Shown here piece after piece: positions 45,533 through 58,213 of a stretch of DNA of 64,000 bases (positions are counted from its first letter, which is position 1; each line of letters starts with the position of its first letter). Source of the DNA: Acanthochromis polyacanthus (taxonomy: Eukaryota > Chordata > Actinopteri > Pomacentridae); the NCBI RefSeq assembly GCF_021347895.1, contig NC_067113.1, positions 3,206,251 to 3,270,250 of the forward strand, in the 5' to 3' direction. Both the position numbers and the translations under genes were made by a program. The notes beneath the pieces are model-generated. The model searched no databases and had not been told where the DNA came from. It saw only the letters and a list, made by a program, of their open reading frames with translations.

Positions 45533-47193
45533 CCACATTCTGCAAAGACTTTTAGTCTCCTGTAGATTATAGGTTACTGTTTAATTCTGCCAAACCCTTC
45601 AAAAGTCTCATATTAAATGTAAAGTGTCAGGTACTTGATGAGGAATAATAATTAATTTTCCAAAAAGACAAACCCAGTCCCCAGGGTTAAGGCACAACAG
45701 GCAAAGCACGACTTCACTGAAATATAACTGAGCTTTACTGACATATTACAAAGTGCACTTGACCAAAAAGACCAGAACATAAACATAAACCACAAACCTA
45801 AGTAGTACCACAATGCTCTTTAAACTAATTTTAATGACAAAGCAGCAGCAATTAGACAGAGCATAAAGCAACCCACAGACCAAAGCAATTTGTGCAAATG
45901 GTTTAAAGGGAAATTAATTTGGAGTACTATTTCCATTTGAAATACACTGCAGTGATTGTGACATATCACATTATCAGAGAAGATAGTACTGGGGTCCACC
46001 TGGTCATGTTTAGATACAGACCTGACACCTGTGGCAGTAAAACGAGATAGCACCTGAACATGTGCTGGATTTGGATTTGGCCCAACTTAGGTCCACTAGA
46101 ATCAAGTGGAGTTTTGAAGACCTCAGGTCTGTAGCCTGCACCTGATCTTTGCATAAGGCTTGCAACTCATAGCTGTATCTTACTTACTTACTTACTATTA
46201 GTAATCAAAGTGAAGCAGCAGTTGAATTGTTTCTAAAAGACAGATAAATGCATAAAATAAAGACATCAAAATCTTAACCTCTGCTACGAGTTGTTAAACA
46301 GCTGATGAAGTGCATTTCAATAATTCATCTGTGGTTGTTGAATCAACCCATGAAAACGCATCTCTCTGTAGAGTTCCATATGTAGAAATTTTAGTTATCT
46401 TTTTTATGTGAAAATAATCCTTTCCTACCCAAAAATGGCTTCATGACAGCTTCCTGTGGAATGTGCAACTTTATTAAGTTCCCATCTCTTTCCAAATGTA
46501 CAACAGCCCACCAATGACTCAAATATTGTAAAACAACTTCACGCCACACAATGGCAGGCTGCAATATTGGACTCAGTAAGTCATACATATTTGAACTGTC
46601 AACCCATTCTGAAGAGTATAATGATACAGAAATCTCTCGCTAGTTGACAGGATTGGGTTCTTATCTTTGGTATCTTTAAACCTTTAAGTCTGAATCGCTT
46701 TTTTGGTGACAATCAATGGTTCACTACAGTTTCAAGGAGGAAATGCTCAGCCTTGATATCGACTGTCATTTCACTCATGATTTGTCTTCTGACATATTGA
46801 CATGCTAACAAATATTAACCAGAGTTCAAATAAGAAAATTTTACAAAGTGAAAAATGATAGATCTCAGGAGACGCCATTAGATGCCACTGGATTGACTTT
46901 GCGATGTGCAAACAGGTGAAAATAAAGCTGGCCTGTTGCTGATGTGAATCAACTGTTAGCACTATTTGTCCTTGTAAACCAACTATTTTCTTGCATGTTA
47001 GCATGGTCACACAGTGGGGAGACTTTAGATATTGTGAAAACCTCCAAAAAGACCTTGATTCTGGGGTATAATAACCTTTTAGAAGCTCTGTTTTCAGCTC
47101 GGCATATCAAGGACAGACAGAGTAAAAACATTTCCTGAAACCCCTGCCAATATGTGCACACACATGCAAATGCAAACATGGGCATAGGCAGAC
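45533..47193. other. Unassigned region
   Basis: AT-rich non-coding sequence; four TTAC units at about 46181-46196. Nothing else recognised. Confidence 0.4.
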
Positions 47194-47206
47194 ACCCCCC
47201 CCCCCC

Positions 47207-47264
<58 letters not shown>

Positions 47265-47275
47265 GACACACACAG
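47194..47275. repeat. Poly-C joined to (CA)n
   Basis: A run of 16 cytosines is followed directly by CA repeats, slightly interrupted by TATACA. The same arrangement occurs at 62814-62875. Confidence 0.93.
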
Positions 47276-47419
47276 ATTCACCTAAGCATACCTATACATA
47301 AGCATCAAGGCACAAATCGTAGAAAAACCAAGCCGAAATCAATTATAAGACACACATGCAAACACTCATGCAAACAGAAGTAGTTTGTTAGAGAGAAGGT
47401 GGCTAAACAGTGGTTTGTG

Positions 47420-47900
47420 ATCTCATGCTGGCCCTATAGTATTCTCCTTAACCTCCTCTGCTCAGCTGTCCTACCTCTCTTTAGCCCAACTCTTCTGTCT
47501 CCCTCCCTCCTTCATTACCACCATCCACCCCTCTCTTACCTTCCACCCATCCCTATATCTCCCTCTCAGTGTCTTTGCTATTGTCTCTTTGTCTCTTCCC
47601 TCCCTCCTTCTCTCTTTTTCTCTGTAACCCTGCTACAGTGTGATACTGCCCCCTATTTGCCAAACAGGGAATATTTCATCTTTTTTGCTCCCACTTTCTT
47701 TCAATTTGTCTCACTCTCTTTCATCATTGCTTCACTTCACAAGCTAGCACACCCTCATCTTTCTTTCTCTCTTATTCTCTCCTCCCTCCCATCTAGATCT
47801 CTCCATTCTCACTCTGTAATACTTGTCATTCCTCTCTGCCTTAGTGCGCTTTTACTACCAACATCATTGCTCTTACTTCTTCACATTTGATTGCTTCTCA
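47420..47900. repeat. Pyrimidine-rich tract
   Basis: CTCC/TTCC-rich plus strand. The open frame within it is compositional. It ends with CATCC units at 47900-47925. Confidence 0.7.
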
Positions 47901-47925
47901 TCCATTCATCCACCCATCCATCCAA

Positions 47926-48901
47926 GTATCTACCTGTCTGTCTATATGTCTATATTGGGATCCTGAGAAGCTGTGGGTAAAAATTTGCCAAGAGTCTTTT
48001 GTCTTCTTCTGTGCCAAAGAAAAAGCAAGCACCATCTGGATTGGGCTCTGAATCTACTAAAATGTATGAAATGATACCCTGTCCTCTTGAATTTTATTTT
48101 GGGGAAGAAGAAGTCACAGAGAGCTAAATTCAATGAGCAGGGTGAATGAAGAGTGATGACTGTGTAGTTGTTGCCAGGTAACCCTTATGTCATCACCATC
48201 TCTGCCATGGAAGTATGACCCTGGAGGATTAATTCCAAGAGCATTATACCAGGAATGTTGAGGAAAACTTGTGAACAGTGACAAGAAACTAATGATACTG
48301 CTGTTTCCTTTTAAGTCGCAGACCCACCTTTTGCCACCCGTGTTGATCATCAACATGACTGTGAGCTCATCTTGGGCTGCTGACTGACGGAAAATGTTAT
48401 GTTCTGTTCCTTGCTCCAGATGTGGTCTATGTAGAAATTCAATTTGCGGGACTGCTACAAGTCGCTAAAGCATACCACAGATCCCGCTGTTGATAATGTC
48501 ATGACTTGTGACAGATACTGCTGCACTGTCCAACTGGGAGACCCTGGGTTTTGGCATTCCTGTAGATGTTACCTTGAAATGTACCATCTACCACCCATGG
48601 GTCTTTGCCACCATGTTGTAGCAAGGTTCTAGTCTGTTGGAATGGTAGTAAATGGTAGACTTACGTGCTGCTTTTAAATTTTCTAGTAATGAAAAACAAA
48701 ATGTTAAAACCAAGCCACAGGGAATAACATTTTTAAAAAAAACTTGCTTTACATTGTTTTTAAACTAATATCAGTAAGATACTTAGAATTATGGTTACCA
48801 CTTGTCTCTCTATGTGTTGTTGCATTAAGTACTCCTAAAAGTAATCTCTCTAAAGTCATGGAGTGCTTGATGTTGCTCAGTTAAAAAACTGTTTATCATT
48901 A
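47926..48901. other. Unassigned region
   Basis: Nothing recognised. Confidence 0.4.
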
Positions 48902-50150
48902 GTTCAATTCAATTCAATTCAGTTTTATTTGTATAGCACCAATTACAGTCAAATTGTCTCAAGACGCTTTACAGAACCCATATGCCTGACTCCCAGAGCA
49001 AGCCCAAAGGTGACAGTGGCAAGGAAAACACCCTTCTAAAAGGGAAAAAAACCTTGAGTAGAACCTAGCTCTTTATGTAGGGGGGCCCATCTGCCTGCTG
49101 GCCGGGCGGTTTGAGGGGACAAAAGAAGTAGAGAGGTAGAGGAAGAGAGGTAGAGAGGTAGAGGAAGAGAGGGGTAGAGAGGGGTAGAGAGGGGTAGGGG
49201 AACAGGGAACATAAAATACACAATTTGATACATGCATGATAAGACAGATGATATGTACAAAGTAGAAGCTACCATTGAAACTGATTCGTAGTTTACTGTT
49301 ATGATGTACAGCTCTGGCAATAAATATACTTCATATATGGCTGGTAGGAAACTCAAAAATATGTAGAAGAGCATATCAAGTAAAGTGAGGGTGATGCAGA
49401 GCCGGCTGATGGAAAAGGGCAGCTGGAAGCAGTGGGCTGGAGGAAGGTCAGCAGCAGCATCCCACAGTGGACATGATGGAGACTAGACCAGTTGGTGGGA
49501 CAACAACCACAGATCTGAAGCATCCAGCTCTGGGACCAGGGACACTCGGAGGAAGAACAAAGGGAGAAACAGAGATAGCGTAATGCAATAATGGTATATA
49601 TATTCAATATAAAGGTAGATAGAGAAGGGCTCAGTGCATCAAGAGAGGTCCCCCAGCAGCCTATAGGCCTATAGCAGCATGACTAGGGGCAGAACGAAGG
49701 GACGTCCAAGAGGAACTCAGATGTGCCAATGAAGCCACCAGCTCACCCCCTCAGGATAAGCCTTGTCAAAAAAGAAGGTTTTAAGCGTGGTCTTAAAAAT
49801 AGAGAAGGTATCTGCCTCCCAAACCCAAACTGGGAGCTGGTTCCACAGGAGAGGCGTTTGATAACTGTGAAGGCTCTGCTTCCCATTCTACTTTTAGAAA
49901 TTCTAAGAACAACAAGTAAACCTGAGTTTGAGAGCGAACAGTTCTGCTAGGATAATATGGTACTATCAAGTCTTTAAGATAAGATGGAGATTGGTTGTTA
50001 AGAGCTTTATATGTTAGAAGAAGGATTCTGACTTCTATTCGGGCTTTTACAGGAAGCCAATGAAGAGAAACCAGTATAGGAGAAACATGATCTCTCTTGC
50101 TAACTCCCGTCAGTACCCTGGCTGCAGCATTAGTTTCCTTAAGATCACAT
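48902..50150 (-). mobile_element. Long non-coding LINE-tailed repeat
   Basis: On the minus strand it ends GGTGCTATACAAATAAAACT followed by GAATT repeats (AATTC units at 48902-48920 on the plus strand), a LINE-type 3' end. The roughly 1.2-kb body is non-coding. It includes a purine-rich stretch of GTAGAGAGG units (49125-49200) and blocks I recall from a widespread fish repeat (GTTCCACAGGAGAGGCGTTT, AGAGCTTTATATGTTAGAAG, CAGTACCCTGGCTGCAGCAT). It is probably mobilised by a LINE in trans. The 5' end is approximate. Confidence 0.65.
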
Positions 50151-52547
50151 AAGATGTGTTAAGATCTACAGAAGATAAAGCATTTTGACTTGAAGCCCTG
50201 CATTTTAATTTCAGTCCTGTATCTTTAATTGCAACTCTGTCTCCCAAATATGACATTCATCTACAACAGAACTGCATTTTCAGTTATGTTTTGAAAGAAA
50301 CATTGTTGCAAAGTCGGGTAAAATGAGAAAATATTTCCACTTTGAAAAAGGCATAATGTGTGCAGTGGGAAGTTGGAGGGGTCGGTCCACAAAGCACTTT
50401 CACTGAGAAGAATGGAATTCTTTGACTTGAGAAGAAACCTCTTATAGTTTCTCTTAAGCTTTAGGCACCAAAGCTTCTTCAGTGGCTTAAAAAAAATCCA
50501 ATGGTTTGAGCAAATCCCTTGTTTCAGAACATGATTAAAACTTCTCCATTTTCTGGGTTACCAGAGCGACCAAACCCCCTATTTTTAGTCAGTTGGGTGA
50601 AAAGGAACAATGATAAAATCCTAAAAAAATGTCAAATGTATGATTAGAGACATCTCTGATAAATTACTGATAAATCTAATCCATTAGCTTTTCTCAAAAA
50701 TATAACTGACATTGCAGTTTGCTTGTATAAAAGCCTAATTTTTGGGAGACAGGACTCTGCATTGTTGCAATGATATCACTAAATTTTAATATTAAGCTCT
50801 GTAATATTTGGGAAGTCTATAAGACCCATATGATTCAAATATTTTATCCCATCATCAGTAGGACAAGATGTGTGTATGAAGCCAACAGGGAGTCTGCATG
50901 TGCTTAAACTGGAATGAATAAGATTTTTTGTTGTTGTTGTTTTATGTGTAAATGTGGAACCTCCTTTGAATGAGGTATCCAATTTTTCTAAATACATATG
51001 CAGTGTCTAGACTTGGTGCAGAGAAATTAAACTGAAATCTAACTTGTGTTGAGACAGTGACAGGTGGACCTATTCAAACTGAAAGATAAAGCATGCCTCC
51101 AAATTGTATTACACTGTTTGAATTAGTTCAATTATGCTGCTTACTGAGCTAACTGATAGAAGGGGAGACACATTAAATAGATGGAGTATGGATCCATTCG
51201 GTTTTGCTGAGTTCTCTAGTGGTGTTCTCAGATCAAAGTGAAGCTTGTCACAAAACAGCACTACCTTCACAATAAATGGCTTTTAGATAGAAACAAAATA
51301 AGAGGCAGGTGAAAAAGGATTTTTTTTTCCCACATGGCAGGAAAATGATCAGGGTCAAGAGACTTGCGGCGTGGCTCAGAGAGGGATATGAAGTGTTCTT
51401 GGAAGAAATGAGTTTTTCACACAGGCAGTTGCATCCTGTGTGAGGTGGGGATGTCATTTCAGCACTGAGGTGCCTGGAGGGAGACGATTGGAGCTAAGAG
51501 TGGAGTTATGGCCTGGTGGCTGCTGGAATGGAAGAGCTAAGCACATGTCTTGAAGGTATACAGGGATGTACATCACTTAGCAACTTCAACAGCAGAAACA
51601 AGGTTTGTGGATTTGATGTGAGCTGTCTCTGGGAGGTAAAGGAGGGGAAGAGGTGACATGGGAGAAAACAGACTTTCAAACTGCAACACAACTTATCAGC
51701 TGAGGATAGTAAGACCATTAGACCAAGCAGACGAGATGGTGGATGTGGATCAGGATTTGGGCAGACTTAGACAGGGTCCTGGAAAGAACAAGAGGCTCTG
51801 GATGTTGTGCAAGCATTGCATAGCAATTGGCTATAGAGTCACAGCTGAGATCCATGCTTGTCTGGGTAGGGGTCCCCAGGGAACTGTCAGTCCTGATAGA
51901 GAGGTCTTGCAGAGGACAGCATTTGTCAGGGAAGAGTAATATCTCACTTTCATCAAGGTTGAGTTCGAGGTGATGGACAGTCATTCAGCTGAATGTATGT
52001 GTGTGGAAAGAAAGTAACAGAGAAGCTAAAAGTAAAAGTTGAGTGTCTGCTGCTATGGAATAAAAAGTTTTGTGTTGTTAGAGTGAAAGAGTGAAAGTAA
52101 GGGATCTTAGTATGAGCCTTGGGAATTTGAATCTTTTCTATACCTTGGAAGATCATCAGGTTAACAATGTCAAAGGTAAACAGCATATACAAAAAAGTAT
52201 GTCGATAGATCAGAATAAACTCAACATGGAAATCTATGTCACTCAGGTTTTAGTGCAGTGTGCAAATCATAAGATTTATGTATTCGCTATCTGCTACAAA
52301 GTCATTAGAGGGAAATGCAGGATGCAACATTTCAACATCAATCAAACTAGTCATCTCCTAACTCTCTTCCAAGCTCCACAACAAGGTAAAACATTTGTAG
52401 TTTTAAGTAAGATATTTCCTTAACTATTGAACAACTTTCCACAAGATTTCATGCCTTCATCAGCATGAGTTGTAAAAACTCCCAACTAATGAATGACTTT
52501 TCATTCTGTGGGACACATTTTTAATACGTCCAAACATTCTCAGCGAA
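50151..52547. other. Unassigned region
   Basis: About 2.4 kb with no recognised repeat, gene or strong composition bias. Confidence 0.45.
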
Positions 52548-52606
52548 ATGAGCAGCTGACAAATCTGCAATAATGGGATGTGATTCAATCATGTCAGCAT
52601 GGAAGG
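52548..52606 (+). pseudogene. Short Tc1-like transposase fragment
   Basis: GCAGCTGACAAATCTGCAAT and TTCAATCATGTCAGCATGGA match the part of the Tc1 family transposase gene just before its C-terminus, the same family as 3985-4118 and 15060-15602. Only about 60 bases remain. Confidence 0.6.
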
Positions 52607-52671
52607 AGGCTCTATTCAGTTTCAATGTGTTGTTCTTAATAAGGTGCTCATTTAGTCTTGGACATCTGAAG

Positions 52672-53160
52672 CATCCATCCATTCTCTATACACTGCTTTA
52701 TCCTCATTAAGGCTGGAGCCTATTCCAGCTGACTCAGGCGAAGGCAGGGAACACCCTGGACAGGTCACCAGTCTGTCGCAGGGCTACACATACAGACAAT
52801 CACACTCACATTGACACCTACGAGTAAAAAACTTTCCTGGAGGCTGAAGGGCTGTAGGAGGATTATGTTGTTGGGAGCTGAACCTCATTTGGAGTAATCA
52901 ATTAACCTCAGCATATTTTTGGACCGAGGGAGGAAGCCGGAGTGCCCGGAGAAAACCCACACATGCACAGGGAGAACATGCAAACTCCATGCAGAAAGAT
53001 CTCGGGAAAGCCGGGACACGAATCAGGGATCTTCTTTCTGCAAGGTGAAAGTGCTAACCACTACTCCACTGTGCACCCCACATATCTGAAGGAAAATTAC
53101 AGAAAAAAAATTGCAAATAAAATCAATTTTTTTTCTTTTACTATGAGCCTATTAAAATAT
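52672..53160 (-). repeat. Tandem duplication unit A: SINE plus 3' flank
   Basis: A minus-strand SINE copy (52672-53082) with ATCTGAAG on each side (52664-52671 and 53084-53091), followed by about 75 bases of flank ending CCTATTAAAATAT. The whole unit is repeated at 53161-53607. Unit A carries an extra stretch of about 70 bases inside the SINE (roughly 52822-52896) that unit B lacks. Confidence 0.85.
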
Positions 53161-53607
53161 CCATCCATCCATTCTCTATACACTGCTCCATCCACACTAA
53201 GGTCGCGGCGGGGGGGCTGGAGCCTATCCCAGCTGACTCGGGCAAAGGCAGGGGACACCCTGGACAGGTCGCCAGTCTGTTGCAGGGCTACATATACAGA
53301 CAAACAATCACACTCACATTCACACTTATGGACAATTTAGAGTATCCAATTAACCTCAACATATTTTTGGACTGTGGGATGAAGCCGGAGTACCCGGAGA
53401 AAACCCACGCATGCACAGGGAGAACATGCAAACTCCATGCAGAAAGATCTCGGGAAAGCCGGGACACGAACCAGGGATCTTCTTTCTGCAAGGTGAAAGT
53501 GCTAACCACTAGGCCACTGTGCATCCCACATACCTGAAGCAAAATTACAGAAAAAAAATTGCAAATAAAATCACATTTTTTCTTTTACTATGAGCCTATT
53601 AAAATAT
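53161..53607 (-). repeat. Tandem duplication unit B: SINE plus 3' flank
   Basis: A SINE copy (53161-53528) followed by the same non-SINE flank as unit A (CTGAAG, then AAATTACAGAAAAAAAATTG, then CCTATTAAAATAT). Because the unique flank is duplicated with the SINE, this arose by local duplication and not by a second SINE insertion. Confidence 0.85.
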
Positions 53608-53747
53608 GAATAGTAAAAATGCAAAAAAAAAAAAACATATTTCTTTATTTTCTCAATGCTCCTCAATAAATGTTGTAATTTTTAGGCTGATATCTAGTGC
53701 TGTGGTCTTAAATGGCAAAAAGTAGAAGTCAGGAGACACTTATTGGT

Positions 53748-53990
53748 CACTGGAAATGACACAAGGACCAACTGATTAGATTTTGGCAGTGATGTGGCTT
53801 ATAGTCTTGATCCACGGATTTGTTAAAGATTTCTGTATCATTGTGAAATAGCAGCACGGCATCACTGTAACCATGACTACAAGTGAAGACTATGTCAACT
53901 GCCTGCTGATGATCACACGATTGCAATCCTACTACAAATCAACCGCTGCAGACTTATCCATCAGAAATGATATAAGAAACAATTAGTTGA
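53748..53990 (-). mobile_element. Copy of the 1972-2575 repeat, truncated
   Basis: In reverse orientation it matches the inner half of the repeat at 2222-2430, sharing CTTATATCATTTC, GATGGATAAGTCTGCAGCGG and CATCACTGCCAAAATCTAAT. A stretch between them (AACAAATCCGTGGATCAAGA) is kept here and lost in the first copy. Confidence 0.65.
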
Positions 53991-54128
53991 ATTGTGGGGG
54001 TGTTTCCGAGTCCCATCAATTCACACCGCCCTCTACATATTTAGGTCATGTGATTCGGTACATAACGTACACATGCATAACACACGTCTGTGCTCAGCAC
54101 AAGGTCATTTCGTTTCTCAGTGCGTCTA

Positions 54129-55349
54129 CAGGGTGGGTCATAAGTTTCCAAACAGGAAAATGTATAATTGTAACATAGTCAAAAATGTTAGTGTTAAATC
54201 CAGCTAAATGGGACAACTACGCCACCTGCTGTCAGAAAGGGTTCCCTGCATTAATAGTAGTAGCACAGGATTATGGGTAATCCTCACAGCAGTGGAGGAT
54301 TTATGACGAGGTAACATGTCTGTTAATGTCCGTGGGTAAAACAATGCTAACTGCATTTCTAACTATGTAGACGTTTAGCTGGCTTCATTTGGTTATTTAT
54401 TGTATGTCCCGGAATCATTTTGCCGGGTGTTTTTGAAGTTGACCCTACGTTTTTGATGTGTTTTATTGTTGTAAAAAAAGTTCCACTGAGTAGCTAGCTA
54501 TTGCTAACACGATGCCGTCTTTATGGACAGAGCACCTGCTGTTGCCCACGATGAATTACAGAACCCCATTGTCTTTGTTATGAATGCAGGTATGTTACAG
54601 TGTGTCCCTTTGTAATGTGATGTCAGAAATATGTAAATGAGTTATGTTTGCCGGTTTTCAATAACTGTGTTTTGTACTGTTAGTTGTTCTGAATATGTGA
54701 AATACTAAACAAAAAAAAAATGGTAGCAGTCCAGGGTAAATTCGTGTTATTGTATATAATTTCTTGCACCTTATCCTTAAATAATCAAGAGGGGGACAGT
54801 TTCTGTTTTCTTTAGTTTATTTGAATCCACTATACGAACACTGTTTTTATTGTATTGTACTAAGTGTTAAAAATATATGGATGCAGTGGAGGATTTATGG
54901 TGAGGACAGAGCACGTGCTGTTGCCCACGACATGACAATTTACAGAAATCCATTGTTGTTTGTTATGACTGCAGATGTGGAATAAACCTGCTGTTGACAC
55001 AAGCCTGACCAGCTCTTGAAGTCATTTAGAAGACATCTCACAAGGGTCACATAATATATATTTTTGTTTCAGATACCCTAGAAGATGCATTTCATGCTAT
55101 CTTTGGGGACACTTGAAGGCCATGGTGTATCAGGTGAAGATATGAGACATAAATCATAACCCCCACCAACACCATTACAAGCATAACATAAACTGTGCTA
55201 ATGCAAGTTCATCAACAGTGGAAAACATGTATTACTATGTGTTTTCAAAACAATGAGAATTATATAGAGCGCATTATATTTAACAAGAAATGGTTGTCCA
55301 ATATAAAATATTTATTTTTCCGATGTATGGAAACTTATGGCCCGCCCTG
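54129..55349. mobile_element. Mariner-like TIR element, non-autonomous
   Basis: The ends are CAGGGTGGGTCATAAGTTTC and, reverse-complemented from the right, CAGGGCGGGCCATAAGTTTC, with TA on both sides (54127-54128 and 55350-55351). The TA duplication and CAGGG ends fit the Tc1/mariner superfamily. No transposase frame is recognisable in its 1.2 kb. An internal direct repeat is present: GACAGAGCACCTGCTGTTGC at about 54527 and GACAGAGCACGTGCTGTTGC at about 54904, each followed by similar sequence. Confidence 0.75.
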
Positions 55350-55369
55350 TATATTAAATGGCCATGTTC

Positions 55370-55490
55370 TAGGTGCTGTGGTTTCTGCCACCAAATTTTT
55401 TCAAGATTTCAGCTGTCAGAAATGACACAATGACTGAGCAGCCTTGGCAGAGTACTGCACTCTCTGAGTACTTTTCTTGTCTCCATCTTT
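55370..55490. mobile_element. Terminal fragment of the 1972-2575 repeat family
   Basis: GTCAGAAATGACACAA and GAGTACTGCACTCTCTGAGT, followed by ACTTTTCTTG, match the reverse complement of the left end of the element at 1972. Confidence 0.5.
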
Positions 55491-55743
55491 TATAATCTAA
55501 TTAGATTTTTTTTTTCTTATTTTGAGATACAGTTGCATGCCTATATCTGCAGATATACCATAAGCCTGCCATTTCCTATGGCTTTCTCCTACCTTTTTTG
55601 TTAGCCATGTGTTACTGTTTTCAAATCTCATTCAGCAGAGGAAACTACAACCTCTGAGCAGCAACGTACACACTGAAAATTTCAATTTTTGCTGAAGGTT
55701 TGAAGTGGAGGCTCTGTAATGCAACAAGCCCTCAAACTCATAC

Positions 55744-56048
55744 AACCACACAGGTCGTATGTACGTGCCCCTGAATACGACCCATGAGAGCGTATTTAGG
55801 TTAGCGCCCCTACGGGGGACAGGAAGGCATTATGGGATTTAATTCGCGAAACGGCTTTCCCCTCACTTTCGCAAGACGGGTTTAGGGTTAGGGTTAGGGT
55901 TAGGGTTAGGTCAAAGTTTGTTCATGTTGACGTTTCAGCTGAGACACTGGAGTGTCGATATTTACTCAACCGCTAGAGGTCGCTTAACTTCAAAACGTAA
56001 CACTCGGTCGTAATACGGGCGAGTACAAACGACCTATGTGGTCGTTTT
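55744..56048. mobile_element. MITE with inverted ends and TTAGGG array
   Basis: The left end (CAACCACACAGGTCGTATGT) and the right end, reverse-complemented (CGACCACATAGGTCGTTTGT), form a terminal inverted repeat continuing into GTAC and TACGACC. The centre holds four to five TTAGGG units (55878-55908). No clear target duplication and no coding content. Confidence 0.65.
55878..55908 (+). repeat. Interstitial telomeric-type (TTAGGG)n
   Basis: Four perfect tandem TTAGGG units plus a partial one, lying inside the MITE at 55744-56048. Confidence 0.92.
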
Positions 56049-56901
56049 GTCAAGGAGGACAGTCTCCTATAATGGCAATGCTAGCCTTTCAGCATGTCAA
56101 TGTTCCTCCAAAACAAGTCTCTTGTCAACTTATTGGATTAGCATCTTTGCAGCATTTGGTTCTTAGCCCAGCCCAAAACTATTGTTATTGGTTTAAAGAA
56201 ATACAAACATGCCAGAGATTTTCCACACACACTGTTTGCACAATGATGCGACTATGAGTCTGTGACATTAATAATTTATAGATGCTGGAGTTTACCCAGC
56301 AACCCAGGGGTTGAACAAAGGCAGAAGAAGATGAAACGGGATGACATAATTGAAAGTGTTCCAGTCAAACCTCAAATGGTGAAAAGGAATGTAGAAGACA
56401 TGATGGAAAAATGGATTTATGCTTGTTTCATATGCTACTTTGAAGAAGGTTTCCTCATTAGTTTGAACAGGTCTCACAGTCGGTGCTGTTGTGTTGGTCT
56501 GATTAATACTGTTGGAAGTGCTGCTGTCAACTCTCCTGACATATAGTCATTATAAATTACTCTGTAACATTCAACCAAATGCAAACAAAAGAAAGGAGGA
56601 AGAAATGAATGAAAAGTGCAGGGGCAATGCGGTAGGCATAACAAATAAGGTAACACTGAATTATCTTCTTTTGCTTTCTTTTTCACTATATTTTTCAAAG
56701 ATATAACAGAACTGCCTTCTTATTTTGGCTTGCCACAATTTACACACACATGTGCATGTGAGTCTGAGTCATAGGCCAACATGTGTTAATTAACTTTGTC
56801 ATTTAAAGCCAATGCATAATCTCTATAATAAGCTCTGGTAATACAACTGTCAGAGCTCAACAGACACACATACTTGGAAATAAGGAGAAAAAGTGGATAT
56901 G
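56049..56901. other. Unassigned region
   Basis: Nothing recognised. Confidence 0.4.
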
Positions 56902-56902
56902 T

Positions 56903-56998
<96 letters not shown>

Positions 56999-57142
56999 GT
57001 GACAGTTTTCGGTTTTCCTACAGTTGTGGGGACATTTGGTCCCCACAATATAGCAAAAACATGGGCACACAGACACACACAGACACACACAGACACACAG
57101 ACACACACACACACACACAGACACACACACACACAAACACAC
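56902..57142. repeat. (CA)n arrays flanking a GTGGGGAC core (partial copy)
   Basis: A CA run of about 97 bases (56902-56998) is followed by a core of about 65 bases. The core has a palindromic TGGGGACATTTGGTCCCCA, matching in reverse the start of the core at 58286-58340. Interrupted CA/CAGA repeats run to 57142. Confidence 0.85.
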
Positions 57143-58180
57143 ACTCCAGTGTAATGTCATGATGATCCATCTGCCTCTCTTCATCCCTGGTTCCCTCTCC
57201 TCTTTCATCATACCTGCCATCCCTCCATCCATCATACATCCTTCTGCTTCACTACATCTCTGCAGCTCACTCTCACTGTTATAGTTGGATGTTGCCACTT
57301 CTTCCAGTCTCTCCCTCGCTCTCTCTCCCTTTACCTCCCTCCATCTGTCTCTCCCAATTCTGTTACCTGACTGTCTCTTCTTGGGCTGAGAGAAGCAGTC
57401 TTCACTGCAGGTTTTACACCCTTTAACCCAGAAACCTGTTGTGAAAAATCTGCCTGCAACACCCCATACTCTAGTCAGCTGTGAGGCATTCCCAGAGAGG
57501 AGGAAGGTGCATTAATCAAATTTAAAATACCTAATGATTGTTCAGTGATTCTTAAACCCACTGGGGAAAAATGTCCAGAACATGTTCTGTGCATCTTGTA
57601 CCTTTGGCTCTTCTTTGTCCTGGGGTTTCTGTATGTGAATGGGTCCATTTTGAGCTAAGATGTAGTACAGAATTCCTCATTCTCTCTGCACAGCTTTTAT
57701 GCCTGTTATGTAGCACTTTATCAATGTTTTCCAATCAAGAAATCATGTTTACCTTCCCACGAAGTTGTAAAAAAGAAGAGTTGTGACATAAAGTTAGGAA
57801 AGAAAAAAAGAAAGAACACTTCTTGTACATAATATTCAGTAGGTGTGGATTCCACAGTTTGCCAGAAGTCTCCACACTTAAATTCCTTGTCTTCAAACAT
57901 GACTTAGTGACAGAATGCCTGTTGCAAAAAGCTACTATTGTCAACAACTGCCTACACTGCAGACCATCCTTCGACTCTATATGCAAGACGGACATAGCGG
58001 CCATGACTTCACCTTTTGGTTGTTGACTATCATTAATATTAGAAGTTTGGCATTTGACTATCGCCATCTTAGTCTTTTGGAAGTCACACATGAGAGGTGG
58101 ATCCAACGAAAGTACCAGCCAAAGGCCACAGCTGTAGCTGTGACTAATAAAGTTTTATGTTCACGTTTATGATCAAGCTA
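57143..58180. other. Unassigned region
   Basis: A pyrimidine-rich stretch at 57170-57360, otherwise nothing recognised. Confidence 0.4.
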
Positions 58181-58213
58181 GTGTTGTGTTGTGTTGTGTT
58201 GTGTTGTGTTGTG

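Noticed and set aside
47399..47890. 163-codon open frame
   Set aside because: Same reason: the CT-rich tract keeps the frame open by composition.
56786..57298. Long frames of alternating Cys-Val or Thr-His residues (also at 58157-58451, 58500-58733, 61418-61758, 62683-62911)
   Set aside because: They are translations of (CA)n/(GT)n microsatellites, which have no stop codons in these frames. There is no domain and no coding signal beyond the repeat.
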